Source: an uncultured Halomonas sp.
GTDB lineage: Bacteria; Pseudomonadota; Gammaproteobacteria; Pseudomonadales; Halomonadaceae
Direction of reading: 5' to 3'
Length of the DNA: 64,000 nucleotides
Assembly (NCBI RefSeq): GCF_947493865.1
Contig: NZ_CANLTC010000006.1
Location: 62,001-126,000 of the forward strand
Part shown: one piece after another, positions 53,171 through 63,554 of the stretch
How positions within the stretch are numbered: the first letter of the stretch is position 1
Layout of the letters: each line of letters opens with the position of its first letter
Notes under the pieces: model-generated
What the model saw: the letters and a program-made list of their open reading frames with translations, nothing else
The model's database searches: none
Told to the model about the DNA's origin: nothing
Position numbers and translations under genes: made by a program

Positions 53171-53521
53171 TGACAGGGCTTGCGTTTGACGCCGAGCTTA
53201 ACTACCATCGAAGCATTCGCCTGTTCCGAATATTTTTCGATCGCAAAACGCGATCAATTTCCAAGTCGTCAGTAGCCCACTGATTTCAATCTTCGCACTC
53301 CGACGTGTCGGTCGAACTTGAATGATATCAGGCGACAAGAACAGCGCCTTTCTCGATACCGATAGCATTCATGAACTCCTCTTTGGAGTCTCTATTCCAT
53401 GAGCCTATTGGCGAGCGAAAACCCTCAGGGCTCTGAACGCATTGTGCGGCGTATAACTCCGCCTCCTGTCCTATTCCGGCGCACGCCGCCACGCTGACAA
53501 GAGCAATTTCTGAACAAACCG
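53171..53521 (+). promoter_or_regulatory. Long leader region upstream of rho
   Basis: A 351-base stretch without a recognised gene. It contains a hairpin GATCGC/GCGATC (53239-53255) and a 32-codon ORF at 53399-53497. In E. coli rho is autoregulated by attenuation within a leader of similar length that also encodes a short peptide (rhoL), so a similar role is possible here. Confidence 0.4.
53399..53497 (+). CDS. Possible rho leader peptide (32 residues)
   Basis: ATG 53399, with GGAG ten bases upstream, opens a frame of 32 codons starting MSLLASENPQGSERIVRR and ending in Pro/Arg-rich TPPPVLFRRTPPR; it stops 24 bases before the rho ATG. It has no similarity that I recognise to E. coli RhoL. Translation is inferred only from position and ribosome binding site. 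Confidence 0.3.
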   Translation: MSLLASENPQGSERIVRRITPPPVLFRRTPPR

Positions 53522-54781
53522 ATGAATCTTACCGAACTCAAGCAAAAGACCGTGCCGGAACTGCTGGAAATCACTCAGCAGATGGGTATCGATAATCTGG
53601 CCCGCTCCCGCAAGCAAGATATCATTTTTGCCATTTTGAAGAAGCATGCCAAGAGCGGTGAAGACATCTATGGCGATGGCGTGCTGGAAATTCTCCAGGA
53701 TGGTTTCGGCTTTCTGCGCAGCGCCGATAGCTCCTATCTTGCAGGGCCGGACGACATCTATGTCTCGCCTTCACAGATACGTCGCTTCAACTTGCGCAAG
53801 GGCGACTCCATCGCTGGCAAGATTCGCCCTCCCAAGGAGGGCGAGCGTTATTTCGCGCTGTTGAAAGTCAGTGAGATCAATTTCGACAAGCCCGAGAACG
53901 CCAAGCACAAGATACTGTTCGAGAACCTCACGCCGCTGTTTCCTCAGGAACGCATGTTCATGGAGATCGGCAACGGCTCCACCGAGGATCTGACGTCTCG
54001 TATCATCGATCTCACCGCCCCCATCGGCAAGGGCCAGCGTGGCCTGATCGTGTCACCGCCCAAGGCGGGCAAGACGTTGATGTTGCAGAACATCGCCACC
54101 TCGATCACCCGCAACAACCCCGAGTGCCATCTGATCGTGCTCCTGATCGACGAGCGCCCGGAAGAAGTGACCGAGATGTCCCGGACCGTGCGCGGCGAGG
54201 TGGTCGCCTCGACCTTCGACGAGCCGCCGGCACGTCACGTGCAGGTCGCCGAGATGGTCATCGAGAAGGCCAAGCGTCTGGTGGAACACAAGAAGGACGT
54301 GGTCATCCTGCTCGATTCCATCACACGTCTGGCCCGGGCCTACAACACCGTGGTGCCGTCTTCCGGCAAGGTGCTCACCGGCGGCGTCGATGCCCACGCC
54401 CTGGAGAAGCCCAAGCGTTTCTTCGGCGCCGCGCGTAATATCGAGGAGGGTGGCAGTCTCACCATCCTCGCCACCGCGCTGGTCGATACCGGTTCGAAGA
54501 TGGACGAGGTGATCTTCGAGGAGTTCAAGGGCACCGGCAACATGGAAGCCCATCTCGACCGCAAACTGGCCGAGAAGCGCGTCTATCCGGCACTCAATAT
54601 TCGTCGTTCCGGTACCCGCCGCGAGGATCTGATCGCCTCGGAAGACGAGATGCAGCGCATGTGGATTCTGCGTAAATTGCTGCATCCCATGGACGATACC
54701 GGGGCCACGGAATTTCTGATCGACCGTCTCAAGGATACCAAGACGAATCTGGAGTTCTTCGAGGCCATGAAGCGGCGTTGA
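53522..54781 (+). CDS. rho: Transcription termination factor Rho
   Basis: Hexameric RNA helicase that terminates transcripts. The 419 residues match E. coli Rho (419). The N-terminal helix bundle ([17 protein letters not shown]) and RNA-binding OB fold (GFGFLRS) precede the RecA-like ATPase with Walker A SPPKAGKT, Walker [14 protein letters not shown] and the Q/R loops ([21 protein letters not shown] in part). A hairpin repeat follows the stop. Confidence 0.98.
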   Translation: MNLTELKQKTVPELLEITQQMGIDNLARSRKQDIIFAILKKHAKSGEDIYGDGVLEILQDGFGFLRSADSSYLAGPDDIYVSPSQIRRFNLRKGDSIAGKIRPPKEGERYFALLKVSEINFDKPENAKHKILFENLTPLFPQERMFMEIGNGSTEDLTSRIIDLTAPIGKGQRGLIVSPPKAGKTLMLQNIATSITRNNPECHLIVLLIDERPEEVTEMSRTVRGEVVASTFDEPPARHVQVAEMVIEKAKRLVEHKKDVVILLDSITRLARAYNTVVPSSGKVLTGGVDAHALEKPKRFFGAARNIEEGGSLTILATALVDTGSKMDEVIFEEFKGTGNMEAHLDRKLAEKRVYPALNIRRSGTRREDLIASEDEMQRMWILRKLLHPMDDTGATEFLIDRLKDTKTNLEFFEAMKRR

Positions 54782-54793
54782 TTCTGGCCTGCT

Positions 54794-54902
54794 GCGCTTG
54801 ACGATACGGCGTTGAATCTGTTTTCGGCATGCTCATGTACACCCCCGTACACTCCGCTGCCTCAAACAGAGTCGCCTTGTCTTCGTATCGTTCATGACGC
54901 GC
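54794..54902. repeat. Dispersed hairpin repeat, copy 4 (3' of rho)
   Basis: Outer arms include ACGATACG with CGTATCGT; middle stem TCTGTTT (54817-54823) pairs with AAACAGA (54864-54870). The apex is TGTAC (54836-54840) with GTACA (54847-54851): compared with copies 1-3 the T-A pair has become G-C on both sides, a compensatory change. It starts 12 bases after the rho stop. Confidence 0.8.
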
Positions 54903-54960
54903 TTGGCGTGGCGTTAGGTGGCGGTTTCTAGCCATTCCAGGTCTATAGCCGAAGAAGAAA

Positions 54961-54989
54961 GAAGGGGCGGCATGCTATGCTGCCCCTTC
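54961..54989. terminator. Strong hairpin between rho and ubiD
   Basis: 12-base arms GAAGGGGCGGCA / TGCTGCCCCTTC (one G-T pair) with a five-base loop. The 3' side has no clean T-run on the plus strand; on the minus strand TTCTTTCTTC follows. It could terminate rho readthrough or shape the ubiD leader, whose ATG is 24 bases further on. Confidence 0.5.
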
Positions 54990-55013
54990 TGTCGTTCGGG
55001 AGATGGTAATCGC

Positions 55014-56501
55014 ATGAAATACAAGGATCTGCGTGAATTCATCGCGGCGCTGGAAAAGACCGGCGAGCTCCAGCGCGTCTCCGCCGAGGTCGACCCCTAC
55101 CTGGAAATCACCGAGATCTGCGATCGTACCCTGCGTGCCGGCGGTCCGGCGTTGTTGTTCGAGAACGTCAAGGGGCACGACATGCCGGTGTTGGGCAATC
55201 TTTTCGGTACGCCGAAGCGAGTGGCGCTGGGCATGGGCCAGGACTCGGTAGCCGCCTTGCGCGAAGTGGGGGATCTGCTGGCGTTTCTCAAGGAGCCGGA
55301 GCCGCCCAAGGGCTTTCGCGATGCCCTGGACAAGCTGCCGGTCTTTCGCCAGGTGATGAGCATGGGGCCGAAGACTGTCAGGCGCGCCCCGGTCCAGGAG
55401 GTGGTGCTCGAGGGTGACGAGGTCGATCTCGATCGCATTCCCATTCAGCACTGCTGGCCCGGCGATGTAGCGCCACTGGTGACCTGGGCGCTGGTGGTGA
55501 CCAAGGGGCCGCACAAGGAGCGTCAGAACCTGGGGATCTATCGTCAGCAGAAGCTTTCCAGAAACCGCCTGATCATGCGCTGGCTATCCCATCGCGGCGG
55601 AGCGCTCGATTTCAAGGAGTGGTGCGCGGCGCACCCCGGGGAGCCTTTTCCCGTGGCGGTAGCCTTGGGTGCCGATCCGGCGACCATCCTCGGCGCGGTC
55701 ACGCCGGTGCCGGATACGCTATCGGAATATGCCTTCGCCGGATTGCTGCGCGGCTCGCGCACCGAGCTGGTCAAGTGCGGGCATGCGGATCTTCAGGTGC
55801 CGGCATCCAGCGAGATCGTGCTGGAGGGCTTCATTTACCCTGACGACACCGCGCCGGAAGGCCCTTATGGAGATCACACCGGCTACTACAACGAAGTCGA
55901 GACGTTTCCGGTGTTCACCGTCGAGCGCATCACCCATCGTCGCGATCCGATCTATCATTCTACCTATACCGGTCGCCCGCCGGACGAACCGGCGATTCTC
56001 GGCCTGGCATTGAACGAGGTCTTCGTACCGATCCTGCGCAAGCAGTTTCCCGAAATCGTCGACTTTTATCTCCCCCCGGAAGGCTGCTCCTATCGCATGG
56101 CGGTAGTGACCATGAAGAAACAGTATCCGGGCCATGCCAAGCGGGTGATGATGGGGGTTTGGAGCTTCCTGCGCCAGTTCATGTACACCAAGTTCGTGAT
56201 CGTGCTCGACGACGACGTGGATGCACGGCGCTGGGAGGACGTGATCTGGGCCATCACCACCCGCATGGACCCAGCGCGGGATACGGTGCTGGTCGAGAAC
56301 ACGCCGATCGATTATCTTGATTTTGCCTCCCCGGTGGCGGGTCTAGGCTCGAAGATGGGAATGGATGCAACCGACAAATGGCCCGGCGAGACCGATCGTG
56401 AATGGGGCGTGCCGATTACCATGGATGCCGCGATCAAGGCGCAGGTCGAGGCTCGTTGGGAAGAGCTGGGCATTGTCTTGCCCTTGGCAGCGCAACCATG
56501 A
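55014..56501 (+). CDS. ubiD: 4-hydroxy-3-polyprenylbenzoate decarboxylase
   Basis: Prenylated-FMN-dependent decarboxylase of ubiquinone synthesis. The 495 residues match E. coli UbiD (497). Segments [40 protein letters not shown] (in part), [13 protein letters not shown] and the metal/prFMN-binding region with conserved Glu and Arg are intact. ATG 55014 follows GGGAGATGG. It pairs with the flavin reductase downstream, as in E. coli ubiD-fre. Confidence 0.95.
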   Translation: MKYKDLREFIAALEKTGELQRVSAEVDPYLEITEICDRTLRAGGPALLFENVKGHDMPVLGNLFGTPKRVALGMGQDSVAALREVGDLLAFLKEPEPPKGFRDALDKLPVFRQVMSMGPKTVRRAPVQEVVLEGDEVDLDRIPIQHCWPGDVAPLVTWALVVTKGPHKERQNLGIYRQQKLSRNRLIMRWLSHRGGALDFKEWCAAHPGEPFPVAVALGADPATILGAVTPVPDTLSEYAFAGLLRGSRTELVKCGHADLQVPASSEIVLEGFIYPDDTAPEGPYGDHTGYYNEVETFPVFTVERITHRRDPIYHSTYTGRPPDEPAILGLALNEVFVPILRKQFPEIVDFYLPPEGCSYRMAVVTMKKQYPGHAKRVMMGVWSFLRQFMYTKFVIVLDDDVDARRWEDVIWAITTRMDPARDTVLVENTPIDYLDFASPVAGLGSKMGMDATDKWPGETDREWGVPITMDAAIKAQVEARWEELGIVLPLAAQP

Positions 56502-56529
56502 ATCGCTTCGATAATCATATGAGGACAGC

Positions 56530-57279
56530 ATGACGGCAAGGACTCTGACCTGCTACGTGAGTTCGGTGGAAGACCTGACACCCGATGTCTTTCGCGTACA
56601 TCTTGAAGGCCGCGGCGAAGCGATGGCTCACGCGCCAGGCCAGTATCTCGAACTCAATCTAGAGGACGATATCTGGGTGCCTTTCTCCATTGCCAATGCC
56701 CATCGTGGCGATGGCACCATCGAGTTGCACATTCAGCACTGGCCGGAGCACGACAATTCCCAACGGCTGAGGGAACTGGTCTTGAAGGCTGGCGTGTTGA
56801 AGGTGCGCCTGCCGGGCGGCGAGTGCCGCCTGGACCCGAATAGTTCGCGTCCGCTATTGTTGATCGCTGCCGGCACCGGTTTCGCCCAGATGAAGGCTCT
56901 GCTTGAAGCCGCTTTCGTCGCAGACCAGGCATTGCCGGTATCGTTCTGGTGGGCGGTACGGGAGCGCCGGGATTTCTACCTCGAAAGCCTGGCCCGGGAA
57001 TGGGCCGAAACCCATTCCAGTTTCTGTTTCCATGCAGTGTCGGAAACGCCTATTGAGGCAGGGTTCGACGATGAACGCGTATATGGTCACCAGGGGCGTA
57101 TCGATGAGGTGCTGGCGGCGAATCTGGAGGACATCTCGGAATACGATGTCTATCTGTCCGGCTCCCCGGGTATGGTCTATGCTTGCATCGACACCTTGAA
57201 ACCTCTGGGACTCAAGCTCGAGCGCGTGTTTTCGGATGTCTTTTCCTATGCGCCGCGGGAATCGTCGAATCCTCGGTGA
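56530..57279 (+). CDS. fre: NAD(P)H-flavin reductase (Fre/LuxG-like)
   Basis: A 249-residue ferredoxin-reductase-fold enzyme lacking an iron-sulfur domain. The flavin-binding motif is VPFSIANAH (the usual RxYS is changed to VPFS), and the nicotinamide site begins LIAAGTGFAQMKALLEA. The family reduces free flavins with NAD(P)H and could supply reduced FMN for the UbiX/UbiD system. It lies 28 bases after ubiD. The symbol is assigned by analogy with E. coli and is less sure than the family. Confidence 0.85.
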   Translation: MTARTLTCYVSSVEDLTPDVFRVHLEGRGEAMAHAPGQYLELNLEDDIWVPFSIANAHRGDGTIELHIQHWPEHDNSQRLRELVLKAGVLKVRLPGGECRLDPNSSRPLLLIAAGTGFAQMKALLEAAFVADQALPVSFWWAVRERRDFYLESLAREWAETHSSFCFHAVSETPIEAGFDDERVYGHQGRIDEVLAANLEDISEYDVYLSGSPGMVYACIDTLKPLGLKLERVFSDVFSYAPRESSNPR

Positions 57280-57329
57280 TGAGTTAAAATATCTCTCCCC
57301 TGATATTCTTAACCGATGAAGGTATGCAC

Positions 57330-57455
57330 ATGGCTGAGTACGATCCCAACTTCAAGGATAAAAGCGGTTTCTTGTCTCTCTTTCTTGGTCTGGTGGTGCT
57401 GGTCGGCATGAGTGCCTTGCCTGCAACCATTGTTTGGGTCCAGTATTTCGAATGA
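57330..57455 (+). CDS. Small single-pass membrane protein (41 residues)
   Basis: Begins MAEYDPNFKDKSGFLSLFLG and has one hydrophobic helix (about residues 14-38) ending VQYFE. GAAGG lies seven bases upstream of ATG 57330; an in-frame ATG at 57324 is also possible. Charged, soluble N-terminus and membrane C-terminus. I do not recognise the family; the gene sits 50 bases after the flavin reductase on the same strand. Confidence 0.6.
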   Translation: MAEYDPNFKDKSGFLSLFLGLVVLVGMSALPATIVWVQYFE

Positions 57456-57458
57456 CGG

Positions 57459-57486
57459 TTGCCAACCCGGGCAAGCCGTGTAGGAT
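57459..57486 (+). promoter_or_regulatory. Promoter of the aromatic leader and DAHP synthase
   Basis: TTGCCA (57459-57464) and TAGGAT (57481-57486) are 16 bases apart. The predicted transcript starts near 57493, giving a short 5' end before the leader ribosome binding site (AGGAG, about 57500). Confidence 0.55.
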
Positions 57487-57510
57487 AGAAGAGAAATTTA
57501 GGAGCTGACC

Positions 57511-57654
57511 ATGTTATCTGCCCCAAGTAGCTACACCGCAATTAGTGTCCAGCCGTTGCTGGCGTTTGCGAGTGCATGTTATCGGGCAGGCTATTGGCGC
57601 TGGTTTACTCACGATGCGCTCAGCGGTCAGGTCCCGATGAACCACGTCGGATGA
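57511..57654 (+). CDS. Candidate attenuator leader peptide upstream of DAHP synthase (47 residues)
   Basis: ATG 57511 is preceded by AGGAG with ideal spacing. The peptide is unremarkable until residues 23-32, CYRAGYWRWF, which concentrate two Tyr, two Trp and a Phe; tryptophan codons are 29 (57595) and 31 (57601). The frame ends at 57652-57654, 57 bases before a strong terminator and 114 bases before aroG. This layout matches ribosome-mediated attenuation as known for trp and phe leaders. Alternatively it is an ordinary small gene, but I know of no family for it. Confidence 0.65.
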   Translation: MLSAPSSYTAISVQPLLAFASACYRAGYWRWFTHDALSGQVPMNHVG

Positions 57655-57693
57655 TCTAAACCCAGGGGCGCATCCTGAATCAGCAGGGTTGCC
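57613..57693 (+). promoter_or_regulatory. Alternative pairing segments of the attenuator
   Basis: GATGCGCTC (57613-57621), ten bases after the second Trp codon, pairs with GGGCGCATC (57666-57674; one G-T pair). Further on, GGGTTGCC (57686-57693) can pair with AACCC (57709-57713) at the base of the terminator or with GGCAAC (57720-57725) in its loop, and so may be part of an antiterminator. The exact fold needs computation. Confidence 0.45.
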
Positions 57694-57710
57694 TCCATTG
57701 CATGCATGAA

Positions 57711-57743
57711 CCCCCCGGTGGCAACTCCACCGGGGGGTTTTTG
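57711..57743 (+). terminator. Attenuator terminator before DAHP synthase
   Basis: Perfect 11-bp GC-rich arms CCCCCCGGTGG (57711-57721) and CCACCGGGGGG (57727-57737) with a five-base loop, followed by TTTTTGTT. It lies between the leader ORF and the aro gene, 26 bases before its start. Confidence 0.92.
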
Positions 57744-57768
57744 TTGGCAATAAGCCGGCCAGGTAAAC

Positions 57769-58866
57769 ATGACGATGAACGCACAAATGCCTAATATCGA
57801 AACCGCTATCGAATCACATCAAGCGTTGAGTAGCGAACGCGTAATGCCAACCCCTGCCGAGCTGCGCCGCGAGCTACCGGTCGATAGTGAGCTACGCGCT
57901 CGGATCACCGCTCAACGCCAGGCCGTGCGCGGGATTCTCGATGGCCGTGACGATCGCTTGCTGGTGGTGGTCGGCCCCTGCTCGATTCATGATCCTAAGG
58001 CGGCAATGGAATATGCCCACCGGCTTGTCGAACTGAGCGCGCATATCGCTGATCGGGTGCAACTTGTCATGCGGGTTTATATCGAGAAGCCGCGTACCAC
58101 GGTGGGCTGGAAAGGACTTGCCTACGACCCGTACCTTGATGGCAGCGACGACATGGCGCATGGACTTTTGCTCTCGCGGCAATTGATGCGCGATATTGCT
58201 GGCTTGGGATTGCCGGTCGCCACCGAACTCTTGCAACCCATGGTGGCGCCCTATTTCACGGATCTGTTGAGCTGGGCAGCCATTGGCGCACGCACCACCG
58301 AGTCTCAAGTGCATCGCGAATTGACCAGTGGGCTGGAAGCGGCGGTGGGATTCAAGAACGCCACTGATGGCGGCGTAAGGGTAGCCATTGACGCCATTCG
58401 TGCCGCTGCTCATCCTCAATGCCATTTTGCCATGGACGTTCAGGGGCGACCGGTCATGCGCGAAACCCAGGGCAATCCTCATACCCACCTGGTGTTACGC
58501 GGTGGTCATGGCCAACCCAATTACGAAAGCGCCAGTGTTGCAGCCAGTCGGCGGGCGATGTTGGAGGCGGGTCTCGTACCTCGCATCATGGTGGATTGCA
58601 GTCACGCAAATTCCCATAAGGATCATCGGCGTCAGAGTGAGGTGTTGCTCGATGTGCTGGCGCAGCGCCTGGCCGGCGATACCAGCCTGGTAGGGGTAAT
58701 GCTGGAAGGGCATCTACATGAAGGCAAACAGCCGCTCAATCCGGATGCCCTGCGCTATGGCGTGTCGGTCACCGATGCTTGTCTTGGATGGGACACCACT
58801 GCCGATCTGCTTTTACGTGCCGCCGAGCGGCTGCGTAATGATACAAGGGATAACGCACGCGCATGA
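57769..58866 (+). CDS. aroG: 3-deoxy-7-phosphoheptulonate (DAHP) synthase, type I
   Basis: Condenses phosphoenolpyruvate and erythrose 4-phosphate, the entry to the shikimate pathway and all aromatic amino acids. The 365 residues carry VVVGPCSIHDPKAAMEYA, the metal/PEP segment RVYIEKPRTTVGWKGL, GARTTESQVHRELTSGL and VDCSHANSHKDH. It is the feedback-regulated E. coli-like class with an N-terminal extension. Which amino acid inhibits it (aroF, aroG or aroH type) cannot be read safely; the Trp-rich leader suggests tryptophan supply matters for its expression. It overlaps the next gene by four bases. Confidence 0.93.
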   Translation: MTMNAQMPNIETAIESHQALSSERVMPTPAELRRELPVDSELRARITAQRQAVRGILDGRDDRLLVVVGPCSIHDPKAAMEYAHRLVELSAHIADRVQLVMRVYIEKPRTTVGWKGLAYDPYLDGSDDMAHGLLLSRQLMRDIAGLGLPVATELLQPMVAPYFTDLLSWAAIGARTTESQVHRELTSGLEAAVGFKNATDGGVRVAIDAIRAAAHPQCHFAMDVQGRPVMRETQGNPHTHLVLRGGHGQPNYESASVAASRRAMLEAGLVPRIMVDCSHANSHKDHRRQSEVLLDVLAQRLAGDTSLVGVMLEGHLHEGKQPLNPDALRYGVSVTDACLGWDTTADLLLRAAERLRNDTRDNARA

Positions 58867-59381
58867 GTTTTCGCTTCGAACATCATGACCCTGAGCAGTT
58901 CCGTCGTAAATCGCGTTTCATGGCGATCATGGTGACGGCGCAGTTCGCCGTGCTTGGATTAGTGTTCTCCCAGCTGTTGACGGCTCGTTTCGGTTCCAGC
59001 CTGGCCATGAATGCAGTGGGAGTGCTGCTAGGACTGCTAGCGACCAGCGCCATGGTGGCGATATTGCGTCAAAAACCCTGGTTGCAGGATCAGCGCTATG
59101 CCTGGGAACTCAAGCACCATCTGGCGCGGGTAAGTGCGCATCTGTCGACGCTCAGAACGGCGGGGCTGGAAGGTCATGATCCGCGCGCTCTGGATCTACT
59201 GGCGTTCTATCATCAGGGTATGCAGCAACTGTCCGAGCTCAATGGTCGCACTACGGATGACGACAGCGAGCGCCTTGCCGAGCGCTTGCGGGTACGAAAA
59301 ATCCGGGAATCGTTGAACATGCCTGCCGAAGTCGCGGGTCTCGATCCTCAAGCGTTAAAGAGGTTTCGCGACGCCCATTAG
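58863..59381 (+). CDS. DUF3087-like membrane protein
   Basis: A 172-residue protein with two membrane helices near the N-terminus (about 19-41 and 46-67) followed by a soluble helical domain (LKHHLARVSAHLSTLRTAGLEG in part). It resembles DUF3087 proteins of unknown function. The ATG overlaps the aroG stop (ATGA), so it is translationally coupled to DAHP synthase and subject to the same attenuator. No mechanistic link to aromatic synthesis is known. Confidence 0.75.
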   Translation: MSFRFEHHDPEQFRRKSRFMAIMVTAQFAVLGLVFSQLLTARFGSSLAMNAVGVLLGLLATSAMVAILRQKPWLQDQRYAWELKHHLARVSAHLSTLRTAGLEGHDPRALDLLAFYHQGMQQLSELNGRTTDDDSERLAERLRVRKIRESLNMPAEVAGLDPQALKRFRDAH

Positions 59382-59408
59382 CTGCTGTACAGGCTGAGGC
59401 TTTGTAGG

Positions 59409-61622
59409 TCAGGGCTTGGCGGCGTAGGCATACAGCAACGTTTCTTGAGCGCTGATCGGCAAGGTGTCGCCGGGTTCCTGCCTTTGGTAGCTGCCATCCT
59501 CGCGTAGCAGCCAGCTCTGACAATTGTCCACCAGATAGGTCTCCAGGTCCTTGCGCACCCGTTGCGCAAGTTTCTTTTCGAGGATAGGGAAGCAGGTTTC
59601 CACGCGGTGGAACATGTTGCGTTCCATGAAATCCGCGCTGGAAGCCCACACTTCGGGCTTGCCGTTGTTGTGAAAGTAGAATACCCGCGTGTGTTCGAGA
59701 AAGCGGCCAATGATCGAACGCACCAGGATGTTCTCGGAGATACCCTTTACGCCCGGGCGCAGGCAGCAGATGCCGCGAATGATCAGATCACACTTCACTC
59801 CGGCTTGGGAGGCACGGTAAAGCGCGCGAATCAATCGAGGTTCGGTAAGCGAGTTGCACTTGATGATGAGATGGGCCTTCTTGCCTTTCTTCGCCAGTTG
59901 GGCCTCACGCTCGATCATCTCGATCAGGCGTTCGTGCAGGACGAAAGGGGCATGTAGCAGCAGGTTGATGTTGCGCTGCCTGCCCATGCCGGAAAGCTGC
60001 TGAAAGACCTTGTGCACGTCCTCGCACAGGGTCTCGTGAGCGGTGAGCAGGCTGTAGTCCGTATACAGCTTGGCGGTCCTGGAGTGGTAGTTCCCGGTGC
60101 CCAGATGCGCGTAATAGCGTAGTTCGCCTTTCTCCCGGCGCACGATGTGCAGCATCTTGGCATGGGTCTTGTAGGCGACCACCCCATAGATGACGATGGC
60201 GCCGGCTTCTTGTAGCCGCGAGGCCAGGGAGAGATTGTCCGCCTCATCGAAACGTGCCCGAAGTTCGATGACCACGGTCACTTCCTTGCCTCTGCGTGCT
60301 GCATCCATCAGGGCGCTGACGATGGGGGAGTCGGCGCCGGTACGATATAGCGTCTGCTTGATGGCCAGCACGTCGTGGTCTCGAGCGGCTTCGCGCAATA
60401 GATCCTCGATGGGGGAGAACGAGTGAAAAGGGTGATGCAGCAGAATGTCGCCCTGGCGAATGGCATCGAACAGGCTGCCTTCGGTCTTGAGCCTCTTGGG
60501 TACCCCAGCGGTGAACGGGCGGTAAAGCAGGTCGGGTCGATCCATGTCGCCGATCAAGGCCATCATACGGGTCAGATTGACCGGGCCATGGACGCGATAA
60601 AGGTCCTGTGCCTCGAGTTCGAACTGTTCAAGCAGGAAGGCCGCCAGCTCGTCAGGGCAGTTATCCGCCACTTCCAGGCGCACACCATCGCCGTAGCGCC
60701 GTGCCAGCAATTCGCCCCGTAGTGCCGAGGCCAGATCCGACACCTCGTCCGGGTCCACGCTGAGATCCGCGTTACGGGTCAGGCGAAACTGATAACAGCC
60801 ATTCACCTTCATGCCCGGGAAAACCGCCTGGGCATGAGCATGAATCATCGACGACAGAAAGACATGATCCGCATGGCCTTTTTCAGCCAGTGCTTCAGGC
60901 ACGCGTATCAAGCGGGGAAGCGAGCGCGGGGCAGGCAGGATCGCCAGCCCTCCCTCGCGGCCAAAGGCATCCTTGCCTTCGAGTTCAACGATGAAGTTGA
61001 GGCTCTTGTTGACCAGCCGGGGGAAGGGATGGGACGGGTCGAGGCCGATGGGACTGATCACCGGCATGATCTCTTTCTCGAAGTACTCGCCGACCCACTT
61101 GCGCTGGGCCTCCGTCCATTGCGAGCGGCGCCGGAAGCGGATGTGGTGCTCTTCCAGCGCCGGTATCAGCACGTCATTGAGTATCCGGTACTGACGCTCG
61201 ATCTGCTCGTGGGTGATGCGCGCAATCTCATCGAGCACCTGTTTCGGTGTCAGACCGTCGTCACCGATGTCATCACGCCCCAAGGCCAGGCGGTGCTTGA
61301 GCCCCGCTACCCGAATCTCGAAGAATTCATCGAGATTCGAGGAGAAGATCAACAGAAACATCAGGCGATTGAGCAGTGGATGAGAGGCGTCCAGCGCCTG
61401 TTCGAGCACCCGGATGTTGAACTGTAGATGCGACAGTTCGCGATTGAAGTAGAGAACCGCGTCGTCCAGCTCCGCCTCCGGCGAGGGTGTCGGCTTGGCA
61501 TGAATGCCCGGGCGGGTGCGATTGACCCTCAGTGCCGGCGTACTGGCTACCTGTGCTGGCGAGGTTTTCTGTCCCTTGCTTGCATCGGCTGCTGTCTTCT
61601 TGCGATCGCGCGGCTTGTCCAT
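59409..61622 (-). CDS. ppk1: Polyphosphate kinase 1
   Basis: Makes polyphosphate from ATP with a phosphohistidine intermediate. The 737 residues include the N and head domains ([40 protein letters not shown] in part) and the phospholipase D-like catalytic domains with [13 protein letters not shown] (phosphohistidine region), HLGTGNYH and [13 protein letters not shown] basic, Ala/Thr-rich tail of about 45 residues precedes the fold. ATG 61622 is taken as start; a start 30 bases earlier is possible. hemB lies 36 bases upstream on the same strand. Confidence 0.95.
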   Translation of the reverse strand: MDKPRDRKKTAADASKGQKTSPAQVASTPALRVNRTRPGIHAKPTPSPEAELDDAVLYFNRELSHLQFNIRVLEQALDASHPLLNRLMFLLIFSSNLDEFFEIRVAGLKHRLALGRDDIGDDGLTPKQVLDEIARITHEQIERQYRILNDVLIPALEEHHIRFRRRSQWTEAQRKWVGEYFEKEIMPVISPIGLDPSHPFPRLVNKSLNFIVELEGKDAFGREGGLAILPAPRSLPRLIRVPEALAEKGHADHVFLSSMIHAHAQAVFPGMKVNGCYQFRLTRNADLSVDPDEVSDLASALRGELLARRYGDGVRLEVADNCPDELAAFLLEQFELEAQDLYRVHGPVNLTRMMALIGDMDRPDLLYRPFTAGVPKRLKTEGSLFDAIRQGDILLHHPFHSFSPIEDLLREAARDHDVLAIKQTLYRTGADSPIVSALMDAARRGKEVTVVIELRARFDEADNLSLASRLQEAGAIVIYGVVAYKTHAKMLHIVRREKGELRYYAHLGTGNYHSRTAKLYTDYSLLTAHETLCEDVHKVFQQLSGMGRQRNINLLLHAPFVLHERLIEMIEREAQLAKKGKKAHLIIKCNSLTEPRLIRALYRASQAGVKCDLIIRGICCLRPGVKGISENILVRSIIGRFLEHTRVFYFHNNGKPEVWASSADFMERNMFHRVETCFPILEKKLAQRVRKDLETYLVDNCQSWLLREDGSYQRQEPGDTLPISAQETLLYAYAAKP

Positions 61623-61658
61623 TCCATGACATCCCGGTTCGGCGAGGCGCAACCTCGC

Positions 61659-62738
<1,080 letters not shown>

Positions 62739-62874
62739 TCAACCACGTAGTACCGTCCATTATATCAAGCATGGACAACACGGGAATGCCGGCGCCTTGT
62801 CGCACCGAGCAAGACCTCTTAGAGTAAAGCGTTAGTGAGGTGCGGATCCCGGCATCGACTTCAAGGAGCAAGGC

Positions 62875-63531
62875 ATGAGCAAACAGGTGGCGGTCATCCT
62901 GTCAGGCTGTGGTTTTCGCGACGGTTCGGAAATTTACGAAACGACGCTCACGTTGCTGCGTCTCGATCAGTTGGGCATTGCGTATCGCTGCTTCGCCCCG
63001 GATCAGGATCAACCTCAAGTGATCGATCATGCCAGCGGCGAGCAATGTGAAGAGGTGCGCAACATGCTGGTCGAATCCGCACGGCTGGCCCGCGGCGAGA
63101 TCGACTCCCTCGAGGCGCTGAACCCCGAGGACTTCGATGCCGTCATATTGCCCGGCGGCCAGGGTGTGGCGAAGAATCTTTCGAATTTTGCCGAAGCCGG
63201 GGCCGACATGACGGTAATGCCCTTGTTGCGCGACAAGGTAGTGGCATTCTATGAGGCTGAAAAACCGATCGGCCTGATGTGTTACTCATCCTTGCTGGCG
63301 CCGCGGCTGCTGGACGTCACCATTCCAGTGACCGTGGGTCACAATGCCAAGATTGCTGGCGCCATCAGCAGCATGGGCGGGCTGCACAAGACCTGTAGCG
63401 CCGATGATGTCGTACTGGATCGCGAGCATCGTATCGTGACGACACCCGCCTTCATGACGGCCAAGGGGATTGCCGAAGCAGCCCTGGGTATTTCCAAGCT
63501 GGTGGACAGGATCGATGAAATGATGCGCTGA
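62875..63531 (+). CDS. elbB: Isoprenoid biosynthesis glyoxalase ElbB (DJ-1/PfpI family)
   Basis: A 218-residue class I glutamine-amidotransferase-like protein. VAVILSGCGFRDGSEIYE starts the fold; the nucleophilic elbow has the cysteine of GLMCYSS, and VILPGGQGVAKNLSNFA is the neighbouring loop. E. coli ElbB has weak glyoxalase activity and was linked to isoprenoid synthesis, but its true substrate is unclear. AAGGAGCAAGGC precedes the ATG. It is divergent from hemB and converges with tatC. Confidence 0.9.
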   Translation: MSKQVAVILSGCGFRDGSEIYETTLTLLRLDQLGIAYRCFAPDQDQPQVIDHASGEQCEEVRNMLVESARLARGEIDSLEALNPEDFDAVILPGGQGVAKNLSNFAEAGADMTVMPLLRDKVVAFYEAEKPIGLMCYSSLLAPRLLDVTIPVTVGHNAKIAGAISSMGGLHKTCSADDVVLDREHRIVTTPAFMTAKGIAEAALGISKLVDRIDEMMR

Positions 63532-63554
63532 ACGTTCGGCCTGCAGGAGCCAGG

